Program-made: the position numbers and the translations under genes
Notes under the pieces: generated by a model
The model's database searches: none
What the model saw: only the letters and a program-made list of their open reading frames with translations
What the model was told of the DNA's origin: nothing
DNA from: Streptomyces albus subsp. chlorinus
GTDB lineage: Bacteria > Actinomycetota > Actinomycetes > Streptomycetales > Streptomycetaceae
Length of the DNA: 40,645 bases
Assembly (NCBI RefSeq): GCF_013302895.1
Contig: NZ_VJOK01000001.1
Location: 2,743,587 to 2,784,231 of the forward strand
Direction: 5' to 3'
In this document: positions 17,141-25,617 of the stretch, piece after piece
How positions within the stretch are numbered: the stretch's first letter is position 1
Layout of the letters: each line of letters opens with the position of its first letter

Positions 17141-17183
17141 CGGGAGGGCTCCCGCCGTTCGTCGTACGGCGGGAGCCCTCCCG
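17141..17183 (+). terminator. Strong hairpin terminator after the cold-shock gene
   Basis: A perfect 17-bp stem (CGGGAGGGCTCCCGCCG and complement) with a 9-nt loop. Confidence 0.85.
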
Positions 17184-17382
17184 TGCGGTTCGAAGTGGCA
17201 CCGACCCGCCAGCTCGCCTCGCGGCAAGTGGGCGCTCGAAGCGCCTATGGTTGGGCCCGGGGGCATGGATCGGGCCGGTGCCACACCCAGGCTAACAAAC
17301 CACCCCCGTACGGCATTCCCCCGTGCGCGGGCCCGCCTCTCAGGGGCGGTCTCAGGTCGCAGGGGCGGTCCCAGGAGCCGTC

Positions 17383-19755
17383 TCAGGGGCGGAGAAGGTC
17401 GGGCACCCCCTCCTCGTCGGGCAGGTCGGCGGCGGTGCCGAGGACCTCCAGGCGCTGGGTGGCGCGGGTGAGCGCCACGTACAGGGTCCGCAGCCCGGCG
17501 GGGGACTCGTCGGCGATCTGGGCCGGGGAGACGACGAGGGTGGCGTCGTACTCCAGGCCCTTGGCCTCCAGGCTGCCGAGGGCGACGACCCGGTCCCCCA
17601 GCCCCGCCAGCCACCGGCGGGCCTCCTCGCGCCGGGACATGGCGACGACGACACCGACGGTCCCCTCGACCTCGGCGAGCAGCCGCTCGGCGGCCCCGCG
17701 CACGGAGGCGCCCAGGTCGTCGCCGGCGACGCTGAAGCCGGGCCGGACGCCGGTGGAGCGGACCGCGCGGGGCGGCGCGGTGCCGGGCATGGCCAGGGCG
17801 AGCACGCGGTCCGCGAGGACGGCCAGCTCGGCGGGGTTGCGGTAGTTGACGGTCAGCTCGAAGCGGCGCCGGGGGCGCTTGCCGAGGGCCTCGTCGCGGG
17901 CGGCGGCGGCCTCGTCCGGGTCGGTCCAGGAGGACTGCGCCGGGTCACCGACGATCGTCCAGGTGGCGTGCCGGCCGCGGCGGCCCACCATCCGCCACTG
18001 CATGGGGGTGAGGTCCTGCGCCTCGTCGACGATGACGTGCGCGTACTCGGTGCGTTCCCGCTCGGCCCGCTCCGCGCTCCCGCGCCGTCCCGCCGCGTCG
18101 CGGTCGGCGGCGGTGGTCAGCTCCTCCAGGCCGGTGAGCTGGTCCAGCGGATCCACCTCGCGCTTCTTGGGGCGTGCGGGGGCGCCCAGGAGGGTGCGCA
18201 GCTCGTCCAGGAGCGCGATGTCGTGCACGGACAGCTCGCCCTCCCCCGCGGGGCCCAGGCGCGCGGCGAGGGCGCGCGCCAGGGTGCGCACCTCCTGCGG
18301 GCGCAGCACGCGCCGCGCCCACCGGCCGAGCCGGCTCTCGTCCGCCATGGCGCCCAGCACCTCGCGGGGGCTCAGCTCCGGCCACCAGGCGTCGAGGAAG
18401 GCGAGGAAGTCGTCCTCGGTGGAGACGTCCTCGTCGAAGCCCTGCCGGGCCTCGGCGGCCAGCTCCGGGTCGTCGTGGCGGCGGCGCCCGCCGGACTTCT
18501 CCCACAGCGCGTCCAGCAGCAGCTTGCGGGCGCGGGGCCGCATCAGGTTGACGGGCGCGGTACCGGCGAGGACCTGCCGGCGTACGGCGGCCAGCTCGGC
18601 GGCGTCCAACTCGATGCGCGCCCCGGAGGCGACCACCCGCAGCCGCTCGGGCAGCGGCGTGCGCAGCCCCAGGTCCAGCGCCCCCCGGGCGGCCTTGCGC
18701 AGCACCTTCACCATGCGCGCCGAGCCCTTGATACGGGCGACGCGCTGCTCGTCGTAGATGGTGGCCGACGCGCCCGCCGTCTCCTCGGCCAGCGCGCCCA
18801 GCGCGCGGATGGCGACCTGGCCCTCCTCGCCGAGGGAGGGCAGGACGCCCTCGGTGTAGGAGACGAGCAGCGGGGTGGGCGAGACGATGAGGATGCCGCC
18901 CGCGTAGCGGCGCCGGTCCTGGTAGAGCAGGTAGGCGGCGCGGTGCAGGGCGACGGCGGTCTTGCCGGTGCCGGGCCCGCCCTCGACCTCGGTGACGGAG
19001 GCGGCGGGCGCGCGGATCACCTCGTCCTGTTCGGCCTGGATGGAGGCGACGATGTCGCGCATGGTGTGCCCGCGCGCCTGGCCGAGGGCGGCCATCAGCG
19101 CCCCGTCCCCGACGACGGCCAGCTCCTCGCCGTCCAGCCGCGCCGTCACCTCGGGGCGCAGCAGGTCGTCCTCGACGCCGAGCACCCGGCGGCCCTTGCT
19201 GCGGATGACGCGGCGCCGTACGACGCGGCCCGGTGCCACGGGGGTGGCGCGGTAGAAGGGGGCGGCTGCGGGGGCCCGCCAGTCGATGACCAGCGGCGTG
19301 TAGTCGGCGTCGAGGACGCCGAGGCGGCCGATGTGCAGCGTCTCGGCGATGTCGGCGTACGTGCCGCCGTCCGCGTCCTCGCGCACGGCGCCGTCGGCGG
19401 GCTCCAGGGAGGTGTAGGCGCCGTCGGGGCCGCGCTCGCCGGTCTTGCCCTCCAGCAGGTCGATCCGGCCGAAGAGGAAGTCCTCGAACTCGCTGTTGAG
19501 GCGGTTGAGGTGGAGACCGGCGCGGAAGACCTGCGCGTCGCGCTCGGCCAGCGCGCCCGGCGTGCCGACCTGGGCGCGCTTGGAGGCGTCGTCCATGAGG
19601 AACTCGGCCTCGTCGATCTTCTCCGCCAGCCGCCGGTACACCCGGTCGAGATGGTCCTGCTCCGCACGGATCTCACGGTCACGGACCGTCACCGGCTCCA
19701 CCGTGCTCTCCGCTCCGTCCTGCGGGGTGTACGGCGCTCTGTCCTGCGCGTTCAA
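17383..19755 (-). CDS. helD: HelD-family RNA polymerase-recycling ATPase (UvrD/Rep superfamily)
   Basis: A 790-residue superfamily 1 ATPase related to HelD, which removes stalled RNA polymerase from DNA. The N-terminal coiled coil (about 24-60, REIRAEQDHLDRVYRRLAEK) is the arm that enters the secondary channel. Then come Walker A EGGPGTGKTAVAL (about 258-270), DEAQDLTPMQWRM as motif II, VNYRNPAELA, and the C-terminal VALGSLEAKGLEYD and YVALTRATQ motifs. It is of the actinobacterial type. The start is TTG at 19755 with AGAAGGGGG upstream. I see no rifamycin-associated palindrome upstream, so it is more likely a housekeeping copy than a HelR-type resistance gene. Confidence 0.88.
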   Translation of the reverse strand: MNAQDRAPYTPQDGAESTVEPVTVRDREIRAEQDHLDRVYRRLAEKIDEAEFLMDDASKRAQVGTPGALAERDAQVFRAGLHLNRLNSEFEDFLFGRIDLLEGKTGERGPDGAYTSLEPADGAVREDADGGTYADIAETLHIGRLGVLDADYTPLVIDWRAPAAAPFYRATPVAPGRVVRRRVIRSKGRRVLGVEDDLLRPEVTARLDGEELAVVGDGALMAALGQARGHTMRDIVASIQAEQDEVIRAPAASVTEVEGGPGTGKTAVALHRAAYLLYQDRRRYAGGILIVSPTPLLVSYTEGVLPSLGEEGQVAIRALGALAEETAGASATIYDEQRVARIKGSARMVKVLRKAARGALDLGLRTPLPERLRVVASGARIELDAAELAAVRRQVLAGTAPVNLMRPRARKLLLDALWEKSGGRRRHDDPELAAEARQGFDEDVSTEDDFLAFLDAWWPELSPREVLGAMADESRLGRWARRVLRPQEVRTLARALAARLGPAGEGELSVHDIALLDELRTLLGAPARPKKREVDPLDQLTGLEELTTAADRDAAGRRGSAERAERERTEYAHVIVDEAQDLTPMQWRMVGRRGRHATWTIVGDPAQSSWTDPDEAAAARDEALGKRPRRRFELTVNYRNPAELAVLADRVLALAMPGTAPPRAVRSTGVRPGFSVAGDDLGASVRGAAERLLAEVEGTVGVVVAMSRREEARRWLAGLGDRVVALGSLEAKGLEYDATLVVSPAQIADESPAGLRTLYVALTRATQRLEVLGTAADLPDEEGVPDLLRP

Positions 19756-19863
19756 CGCGGCGGCCCCCTTCTGCGTTCCTTAGGGCAGCCGTCAACCGTA
19801 CGCGATTCCCCCCTCCGGAGCGCGCTGGACTTCCGCCGCGCCCGCCGGTGTGCGCGCGGTGGG

Positions 19864-20802
19864 TCAGGAGAAGCTGCGGCGGTAGGCCCTGGGGGTTACT
19901 CCTGTGGTGCGTTTGAAGCGGTCGCGGAAGGCCGTGGGGGAGCCGAAGCCGACCTTGTGGGCAATGTGTTCGACGGGCTCCTCGGTGGCCTCCAGCAGGT
20001 GCTGGGCGCGGCGGATGCGGGCGTGGTGGAGCCATTGCAGCGGTGTGGTGCCGGTCTGGTCCCGGAAGCGGCGGATCAGGGTGCGGGTGCTGACGCCCGC
20101 GTGGGCGGCGACGTCGTCGAGGGTGAGGGGGCGGGAGAGGTTGTCCCGCAGCCAGTCGAGGACCGGTTCCAGGGTGGAGCCCGCGGGGAGGGGGATGTGG
20201 TCGTGGTCGATGAACTGGGCCTGGCCGCCCTCGCGTTCCAGCGGCACCACGGACAGCCGCGCGGCGGTCGCGGCGACGGCCGAGCCGTGGTCGCGGCGGA
20301 TCATGTGCAGGCACATGTCGAGTCCGGCCGCGGCTCCGGCGGAGGTGAGGATCTGCCCGTTGTCGACGTACAGCACGTCGGGGTCGACGTCGATGTCGGG
20401 GTGGAGGGCGGCGAGCCGGTCGGCGACGATCCAGTGGGTGGTGGCGCGCAGGCCCGACAGGAGTCCGCTGGCGGCCAGCGGGAACGTGCCCGTGCAGATG
20501 GAGGCGACGCGTGCCCCGTCGGCGGCGGCCTGCCGCAGGGCCGCGCCCACGGCGGGGGCGAGCGGCGCGGTGGGCCGGGCGGTGCCCGGCACGATCACGG
20601 TGTCCGCTCCCCGGAGCCCTTCCAGGCCCCACGGCGCACGGAGGGTGAAGGCGCCGGCGTCGATCTCCGGTTCCTCACCGCAGACCCGTATCCGGTACGG
20701 GGTCTCACCTCCGGGCAGTCGCGCCCGGCTGAAGGTCTCGATGGGGGTGGACATGTCGAACGGGATCACTTCGCGGAGGGCGAGGACGGCGACCGTGTGC
20801 AT
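19864..20802 (-). CDS. GlxA-type AraC regulator with DJ-1/PfpI domain
   Basis: A 312-residue regulator. The N-terminal half is a DJ-1/PfpI class I glutamine amidotransferase-like fold (VAVLALREVIPFDMSTPIET; nucleophile-elbow SICTGTFPLAASG with Cys103). The C-terminal half (about 215-312) has two AraC helix-turn-helix motifs: LTLDDVAAHAGVSTRTLIRR and VEHIAHKVGFGSPTAFRDRF, followed by TGVTPRAYRRSF. Members of this family activate amino-acid or amine catabolism genes, but no such operon adjoins it. The neighbours are helD and a membrane protein gene, so its target is probably elsewhere. Confidence 0.9.
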   Translation of the reverse strand: MHTVAVLALREVIPFDMSTPIETFSRARLPGGETPYRIRVCGEEPEIDAGAFTLRAPWGLEGLRGADTVIVPGTARPTAPLAPAVGAALRQAAADGARVASICTGTFPLAASGLLSGLRATTHWIVADRLAALHPDIDVDPDVLYVDNGQILTSAGAAAGLDMCLHMIRRDHGSAVAATAARLSVVPLEREGGQAQFIDHDHIPLPAGSTLEPVLDWLRDNLSRPLTLDDVAAHAGVSTRTLIRRFRDQTGTTPLQWLHHARIRRAQHLLEATEEPVEHIAHKVGFGSPTAFRDRFKRTTGVTPRAYRRSFS

Positions 20803-20979
20803 GACCCGAACGTAGCGCCCGCGCGGGGTGGTCCCGCCGGGCAGGTCCGTCCCGCCGGAGCCCGCCGCCGGGGTGGCGGAATCCCGGGGAAACCTGGCAC
20901 CGGCGCCCCTGTCCGGCCCGGCGCGACGCGGCCTACGGTGTGGGCCGCGCGCACGTACTGACGCCCCCCGCGCCCGCGT

Positions 20980-21873
20980 TCACCCGCCGGGCACTCCCGG
21001 GTGGGTACGCAGTCGGATGCCGTGGTGGCGGCGCAGGCGGCGGGTTTCCAGCAGGCCGAGGGCGCTGACGGTCACGGGCGCGCCGAGGACGAAGACGATG
21101 CCCATGGTGAGCCCGAGGCCGTGCAGATCGCCGGTGACCAGGTCGGGAACGGCGGTGAGCCAGGCCGTGACGGAGGCGAGCAGCGGGGGCAGTCCGCGGT
21201 GCACGGCGGCGGTGCCGAAGAAGTTGGCGTTCAGTCGTACGGCCGCACAGCACAGGAAGGCGACCGTCCACAGCGTCACCGGGCCGAGCACCAGGACGAG
21301 CATCCCGGCGGAGCCGGACACGCTGACGAGGCCGTAGGCCAGCAGCACGCAGCCGACGAACCGGAGCAGCAGGACGAGGCACCGCCACAGCGGGCGCCGC
21401 AACTGCCGTACGGAGGCCTGGCGCCGCCACACCAGCAGCAGTACGCACACGCTCAGCGGTGTCATGACGAGCAGCACGAGGGAGGCGGTCACCAGATTCT
21501 CCAGGGCCTCGTCGAGGGAGAAGCCACCCGCCACGACGGTGTAGACGCCGAGCGCCGTCACCAGTCCGGCCGCCACGCGGAGCTGTTTGAGCCGTTCGAC
21601 CAGGGGGTCTACGGGCTCGGGGATCCACGGCGGGTGGAAGGCCCGCCACGCCGCCACCGTGGGCCGCAGCAGTCCGCGCCGCCGCCCCCCGCCCCGGGCC
21701 CCCTCCGGCCCCGGATTCCCCCGGTGCGCCTGGTTCCCCCGGTGCCCCGGGTTCCCCTGGCCTCCCGGGTGCCCTTGGTACCCCTGGTTCCCGTGTGGCC
21801 TGGACGACCCCCGCGCCCCCCGGGCCCCGGACCCCGCGTGCCCCGCAGACCCGTAACCCCCGTACCGCGCCAC
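20980..21873 (-). CDS. Six-helix membrane protein with collagen-like N-terminus
   Basis: A 297-residue integral membrane protein. Residues 1-60 are a collagen-like G-x-y stretch rich in Gly, Asn, His and Gln (GNQGYQGHPGGQGNPGHRGN), preceded by GYGSAGHAG. It is followed by an amphipathic segment and about six hydrophobic helices (roughly 98-115, 125-148, 165-185, 187-210, 225-245 and 250-270). No transporter or enzyme signature is recognised. The N-terminus is presumably cytoplasmic or extracellular low-complexity; topology cannot be fixed by eye. The 15-bp iteration in its DNA (GGTTCCCCCGGTGCC-like) suggests slippage-driven expansion. Confidence 0.7.
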   Translation of the reverse strand: MARYGGYGSAGHAGSGARGARGSSRPHGNQGYQGHPGGQGNPGHRGNQAHRGNPGPEGARGGGRRRGLLRPTVAAWRAFHPPWIPEPVDPLVERLKQLRVAAGLVTALGVYTVVAGGFSLDEALENLVTASLVLLVMTPLSVCVLLLVWRRQASVRQLRRPLWRCLVLLLRFVGCVLLAYGLVSVSGSAGMLVLVLGPVTLWTVAFLCCAAVRLNANFFGTAAVHRGLPPLLASVTAWLTAVPDLVTGDLHGLGLTMGIVFVLGAPVTVSALGLLETRRLRRHHGIRLRTHPGVPGG

Positions 21874-22077
21874 CGAGTTGTCCCCCTGTCGCCGTAGCCG
21901 TTCGAAGATCGGGCGGTGATTCTACGGAGGTGCCCGCCGGTGGCGCGGGCCGGGGCCAGGGGGCACCTCGGCGCGCCGGTCGGCGCGCTTCCCGTGGCGC
22001 CCGCCCCCCGTCGCCCGTCGCCCGCTTCCCCGGCCCCGGACGACGGCGTGCCCGTCGGGTCGGTTGACCGCCAACAT

Positions 22078-22102
22078 AACTGAAACTAGGCTGGTTGCAG
22101 TT
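22078..22102. promoter_or_regulatory. Rrf2-type operator, copy 1 (AACTG-N15-CAGTT)
   Basis: A 25-bp inverted repeat with arms AACTGAAAC and GTTGCAGTT (8 of 9 complementary), ending 37 bp before the Rrf2 start codon. It is the same motif as at 22687-22711, so the regulator probably represses itself. Confidence 0.65.
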
Positions 22103-22139
22103 TATCGGTGACGGCGGGGAGAGCGAGGCGGAGCGGGAG

Positions 22140-22583
22140 ATGGCAGGGCTCAGCAGCAGGAGCGCGGTCGCGATCCACGCGCTCGCGATGCTGGCGCACC
22201 GGCGCGGGGGCTCGTTGACGTCCGCGAAGATCGCGGACAGCCTAGAGAGCAATCCGGTCCTCGTGCGGCGCATCCTCGGCCGCCTGCGGGACGCCGGCCT
22301 GGTGTGCTCCACCGAGGGCCGGGGCGGCGGCTGGTCCCTTGCCCGCGCCGCCCGGGACATCACGCTCTACGACGCGTACGCCGCCGTCGAGAAGGGGCAG
22401 ATCTTCTCGCGGCACACCCATCCGCCCAGCACGGCGTGCGAGGTCGGGCGCACCATCGGCGACCTGCTCGACGTCGAGTTCCAGAGTGCGGAGCGAGCCC
22501 TGGAGGAGCGGCTCGGCAGGACGACGATCGCCGCACTGCTGCAGCGGATTCTCGCCGCCGGCAACGCGCCGGGAGACCGCTGA
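22140..22583 (+). CDS. Rrf2 family transcriptional regulator
   Basis: A 147-residue winged-helix regulator. The Rrf2 pattern is clear: RSAVAIHALAMLAHR, SAKIADSLESNPVLVRRILG as recognition helix, LRDAGLVCSTEGRGGGWSLA as wing, then ITLYDAYAAVE. It lacks the three-Cys Fe-S cluster set of IscR or NsrR: only Cys in LVCSTEG and TACEVG are present, so it resembles the cluster-free YwnA-type members. The ATG at 22140 follows GGAGCGGGAG; an in-frame TTG at 22095 lies inside the operator and is rejected. Upstream of the amidohydrolase gene, with the same operator before each gene, it is the likely local repressor. Confidence 0.88.
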   Translation: MAGLSSRSAVAIHALAMLAHRRGGSLTSAKIADSLESNPVLVRRILGRLRDAGLVCSTEGRGGGWSLARAARDITLYDAYAAVEKGQIFSRHTHPPSTACEVGRTIGDLLDVEFQSAERALEERLGRTTIAALLQRILAAGNAPGDR

Positions 22584-22686
22584 CCGAGGAGACCACCGGC
22601 CAAGGGAGCCACCGGCCGTACGGTGACGCGCGCGGGCCCGCGTCAGCGTCATGACGCAGGTCGTGCGCCATGGTTACGCACGACCT

Positions 22687-22711
22687 AACTGTAACCACGT
22701 GGGTGGCAGTT
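22687..22711. promoter_or_regulatory. Rrf2-type operator, copy 2 (AACTG-N15-CAGTT)
   Basis: Arms AACTGTAACC and GGTGGCAGTT. Aligned with the copy at 22078-22102, the outer arms are identical and the flanks are similar. It lies 111 bp upstream of the amidohydrolase ATG. It overlaps another inverted repeat, GGTTAC-N13-GTAACC, at 22672-22696. Confidence 0.65.
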
Positions 22712-22822
22712 CGCGCACACCGCGAGCACCACGGCCCGGACACCCGCGCGGGACGTACGCGGCACGTACGCAGCACGCACGCGGCACATATCAGGAGCAG
22801 GGACGTAACAGGAGTGAGAGCG

Positions 22823-24061
22823 ATGCCCCAGGATTCCGAAGCGGTCGCGAGCGGCGAGGCCCGCGCCTCTGCGACGTTCGACCTCGTCATCAGCCGTGCG
22901 CACGTCTTCGACGGCCGCCGGGCGCTGGCCGGCCCGCACGACGTCGCCGTCGACGGCGGGCAGATCGTGTCCGTCTCGGCCGAGCCGCTCCGCGGCAGGC
23001 AGGTGGTGGACGCGGCCGGGGGATGGGTGGTGCCGGGTCTGATCGACACGCACATCCACTTCTACGACGTGCACGCGGTCCGCGACCCGCAGTCGATGCG
23101 GGCCTTCGAGGAGGAGGAGCTTCCCGGAAGGCTGGGGCTGTTCCTCGACCACGGGATCACCACCATCAAGTCGGTGGGCGATCCCACGGACGGCATCCTC
23201 AAGACGCGGGACGCGCTCGCGGCGGGCGCGCTGCGGGGCCCGCGGCTGCTGGCGACCGGGTGCGGTATCACCGGGCGCGACGGGCATCCCGCCGCCACCG
23301 TCTTCAGCGGCAACCCCTGGGCACGTGAGCGTTTCGCCGCGGAGGTCGGCGGCGTGCGGGAGATGCGGGACCTGGTGCACCACCTGGCCGACCGCAAGGT
23401 GGACGCGATAAAACTCCTGTCCGAAGGCGCGTGCGCGCACTCCGGCGGACCGGCGTACCTGTGGCGGAACCCCGCCTTCCCCGACGGCGTCGAACTGGAG
23501 CGACTTCCCCGCGAGCTGCTCCGGGCGGGAATCGAGACCGGGCACGAGAGGGGCCTTCGGGTCACCGTCCACACCACCCAGCAGGCCGCGGCCCGCGAGG
23601 CGATCGAGGCGGGGGCTGACGGGCTGGAGCACGGGGTGACCGTCGAGCCCCTCACCGACCACGCGCTCATCGACCTGATGCTCGAACACGGCACCACCTA
23701 CACCCCCACACTCTGGATCGACGCCCATCCGGACGCCCGTGGCAACCTGAAGAAGGTCGCCGGGGCCGGCGTGCGCATCGCGCTGGGCAGCGACACCTTC
23801 AGCGGGCGGGGCCTCTTCGGAGCCAACACCCTCGAAGAGGCCGAACTCATGGCCGGCGCCGGGATGACCCCCACCCAGGTGCTGACCGCGGCCACCAGCG
23901 GCGCCGCGCGGCAGTGCGTCCGGCCCGACCTCGGCACGGTCGCGCCCGGCAAACGCGCCGACCTGCTCGTGCTGAACGCCGACCCCACCGCGGACATCGG
24001 CAACCTCCGGGACCTCGGCGTGGTGGTCCTCAACGGCGAAATAGCCGTCGACAAACGCTGA
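22823..24061 (+). CDS. Metal-dependent amidohydrolase family protein
   Basis: A 412-residue TIM-barrel hydrolase of the imidazolonepropionase/prolidase-like amidohydrolase group. Metal ligands: His77 and His79 in DTHIHF, Lys197 (DAIKLLSEG, probably carboxylated), His250 (RVTVHTTQ), His270 (GLEHGVT) and Asp324 (LGSDTFSG). A small beta-sandwich is formed by the ends (FDGRRALAGPHDVAVDGGQI, and GTVAPGKRADLLVLNADPTA). Substrates are cyclic or linear amides; this one cannot be named. It has no signal peptide. The ATG at 22823 follows CAGGAG. It shares an operator with the upstream Rrf2 gene, so expression probably responds to the same signal. Confidence 0.88.
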   Translation: MPQDSEAVASGEARASATFDLVISRAHVFDGRRALAGPHDVAVDGGQIVSVSAEPLRGRQVVDAAGGWVVPGLIDTHIHFYDVHAVRDPQSMRAFEEEELPGRLGLFLDHGITTIKSVGDPTDGILKTRDALAAGALRGPRLLATGCGITGRDGHPAATVFSGNPWARERFAAEVGGVREMRDLVHHLADRKVDAIKLLSEGACAHSGGPAYLWRNPAFPDGVELERLPRELLRAGIETGHERGLRVTVHTTQQAAAREAIEAGADGLEHGVTVEPLTDHALIDLMLEHGTTYTPTLWIDAHPDARGNLKKVAGAGVRIALGSDTFSGRGLFGANTLEEAELMAGAGMTPTQVLTAATSGAARQCVRPDLGTVAPGKRADLLVLNADPTADIGNLRDLGVVVLNGEIAVDKR

Positions 24062-24116
24062 ACACCCGCCCGGACGCGACCGCACGGCAGCGATCCGCAA
24101 GGAAGCGCGAATGCCG

Positions 24117-24174
24117 GGCCCGCCTCCCTGAGGGCCGACGCGAGGTCCGCCGGCCTCCGGCGAGGCGGGCCCGC
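24117..24174. terminator. Hairpin between convergent amidohydrolase and ATPase genes
   Basis: GGGCCCGCCTC near 24118 is complementary to GAGGCGGGCCC near 24163, with a loop of about 35 nt that can itself fold. It lies between two convergent genes (24062-24257) and could end both transcripts. GAGGCAGGCC units follow. Confidence 0.5.
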
Positions 24175-24257
24175 GGCGAGGCAGGCCCCCTGGCGAGGCA
24201 GGCCGGCATTCCCTCCCCCTCTCACACAACCGCGATAACAACGCGGCGACTCCGAAT

Positions 24258-24683
24258 TCACCGCACACCGGTCGCACAACAGCCCGAGAATTCCGCCCAC
24301 ACCACCTTCCCGGGATTCCGCGGCCCCACCCCCCACTTGTCCGCCAACGCCTCGACGAGGAGCAGGCCCCGGCCCGATTCGGCGTTCTCGTCCGCCGGCC
24401 GCACACGCGGGGCGCCGTCCCCGCTGTCGTGCACCTCCACCCGCAGCACACCGTCGTGCTCCAGCCACAGCATGACGCGGAAGCCGCGCCCCGGCGGCAC
24501 CCCGTGCAGCAGCGCGTTCGTCGCCATCTCGCTGACGCACAGCACCACGTCGTCACCACGCCGCCCCGGCACTCCCCACGCCGCGAGCGCGTCCCGCACA
24601 AATGCGCGAGAACGCGGGACGGAACGCCGCTCCCTGCGGTAGAAGTGCTCACGGAAATGGGGAAGATGAGTCTCACGGTTCAT
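24258..24683 (-). CDS. RsbW-like ATP-binding regulatory protein (HATPase_c)
   Basis: A 141-residue GHKL-fold protein of the anti-sigma/serine kinase type. The N-box is VVLCVSEMATNALLHGV with Glu and Asn, the G1 box VEVHDSGDGAP, and the G2 region SGRGLLLVEALADKWGV. It lacks a histidine-kinase dimerisation domain. In Streptomyces such proteins are found beside XRE/DUF5753 and DUF397 genes (the WhiJ and abaA-type loci) and are thought to act with them in developmental control. It is divergent from the XRE gene, 106 bp away. The ATG at 24683 is set by the family opening, with weak ribosome-site complementarity. Confidence 0.87.
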   Translation of the reverse strand: MNRETHLPHFREHFYRRERRSVPRSRAFVRDALAAWGVPGRRGDDVVLCVSEMATNALLHGVPPGRGFRVMLWLEHDGVLRVEVHDSGDGAPRVRPADENAESGRGLLLVEALADKWGVGPRNPGKVVWAEFSGCCATGVR

Positions 24684-24726
24684 AGGAAAACCGTGACGCC
24701 CCGCGGCTAGCCTCAACACTGGTACG

Positions 24727-24751
24727 GGCCGTACGAAAAAGTTGTACGGCC
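24727..24751. promoter_or_regulatory. Inverted-repeat operator between ATPase and XRE genes
   Basis: GGCCGTAC-N9-GTACGGCC is a perfect 8-bp inverted repeat, flanked symmetrically by CTGGTA and TACCGG. It lies 39 bp before the XRE start and 44 bp from the ATPase start. A plausible site for the XRE protein or the sigma factor of this pair. Confidence 0.6.
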
Positions 24752-24789
24752 TCAATACCGGTCGTCCACGGGACGGTTGGGGGAGAGAC

Positions 24790-25617
24790 ATGGTTATGCC
24801 TCCGAAGAAGCGCCACAAGAACGCGTCCGCACTGAAGATGGTCGGCCAACTGCTGGCCAACTACCGCCGTGCGGCGGGCTACACCCAGCAGAGCCTCGCC
24901 ACGACCCTGTGCCTCGACGAGGAGACCATCGCCTCCATCGAACAGGGCCGCCGCCCCCTCAAGAGCGACCTCGCCGAGCAACTGGACGAAGTCCTCGACA
25001 CCAAGGGCTCCCTGGCCGTCGCCGTCGCCAACCTCCCGGAGTACGACAAGTATCCGCTGTGGGCGGAGGAGTTCATCGACAGGGAGAAAGAGGCCGTTTC
25101 GATCGACTGGTTCGAGAACCAGGTGCTGCCCGGACTGTTGCAGACCGAGGACTACGCCCGAGCGGTCTTCCGCAGCAAGGAACCACCGCTGGACGCGGAC
25201 GATCTGGACATCCAGGTCGCGGCGCGACTGGACCGGCAGGACATCCTCCAGCGGAAGTGCCCGCCTTCGGCGAGCTTCGTCATCTCCGAGGCCGTCCTGC
25301 TGGATCGCCTCGGCGGCGACGCCGTACGGCGGGAGCAGTTGCGGCGCCTGCGGCGGGATGCCGAACTGCCGGGGCTGTCCCTCCAGATCATGCCGCTCGG
25401 ACGGGAGACGCACGCCGCGCTTTCCGGCCCTTTCATCCTGCTGGAAACCCCGGACCACGAACACCTGGCGTACGTGGAGACGCAGCGCGGGAGCATGCTT
25501 GTCTCTGAAGCCAATGAGGTCAGCATCCTCGCGCGAAAGTATGCAATGCTGCGGACTCAGGCTCTCAACTCGGAGGAGTCGCGAAGCCTGCTGGATCGAC
25601 TGCTAGGAGAGGCATGA
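24790..25617 (+). CDS. XRE family regulator with DUF5753 domain (WhiJ-like)
   Basis: A 275-residue DNA-binding protein. Residues about 14-70 are an XRE helix-turn-helix (MVGQLLANYRRAAGYTQQSL, ETIASIEQGRRPLKSDLAEQ). Residues about 95-270 are DUF5753: WFENQVLPGLLQTEDYARAV, RLDRQDILQR, FVISEAVLLDRLGG, LSLQIMPLGRETHAALSGPF and ESRSLLDRLL. Related proteins (WhiJ, AbaA orfA) repress development and are thought to be countered by their small DUF397 partner. The stop overlaps the ATG of the following DUF397 gene by 4 bp (ATGA), indicating coupled translation. GGGGGAGAG precedes the ATG. Confidence 0.92.
   Translation: MVMPPKKRHKNASALKMVGQLLANYRRAAGYTQQSLATTLCLDEETIASIEQGRRPLKSDLAEQLDEVLDTKGSLAVAVANLPEYDKYPLWAEEFIDREKEAVSIDWFENQVLPGLLQTEDYARAVFRSKEPPLDADDLDIQVAARLDRQDILQRKCPPSASFVISEAVLLDRLGGDAVRREQLRRLRRDAELPGLSLQIMPLGRETHAALSGPFILLETPDHEHLAYVETQRGSMLVSEANEVSILARKYAMLRTQALNSEESRSLLDRLLGEA

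Noticed and set aside
19756..19863. Rifamycin-associated element upstream of helD
   Set aside because: The expected palindrome with GGGGCTT and AAGGCCC arms is absent, so no HelR-type resistance role is claimed.
17323..20961. 1212-codon open frame on the + strand
   Set aside because: It is antisense to helD and the GlxA-type gene, has no recognisable domain, and is the usual GC-bias shadow.
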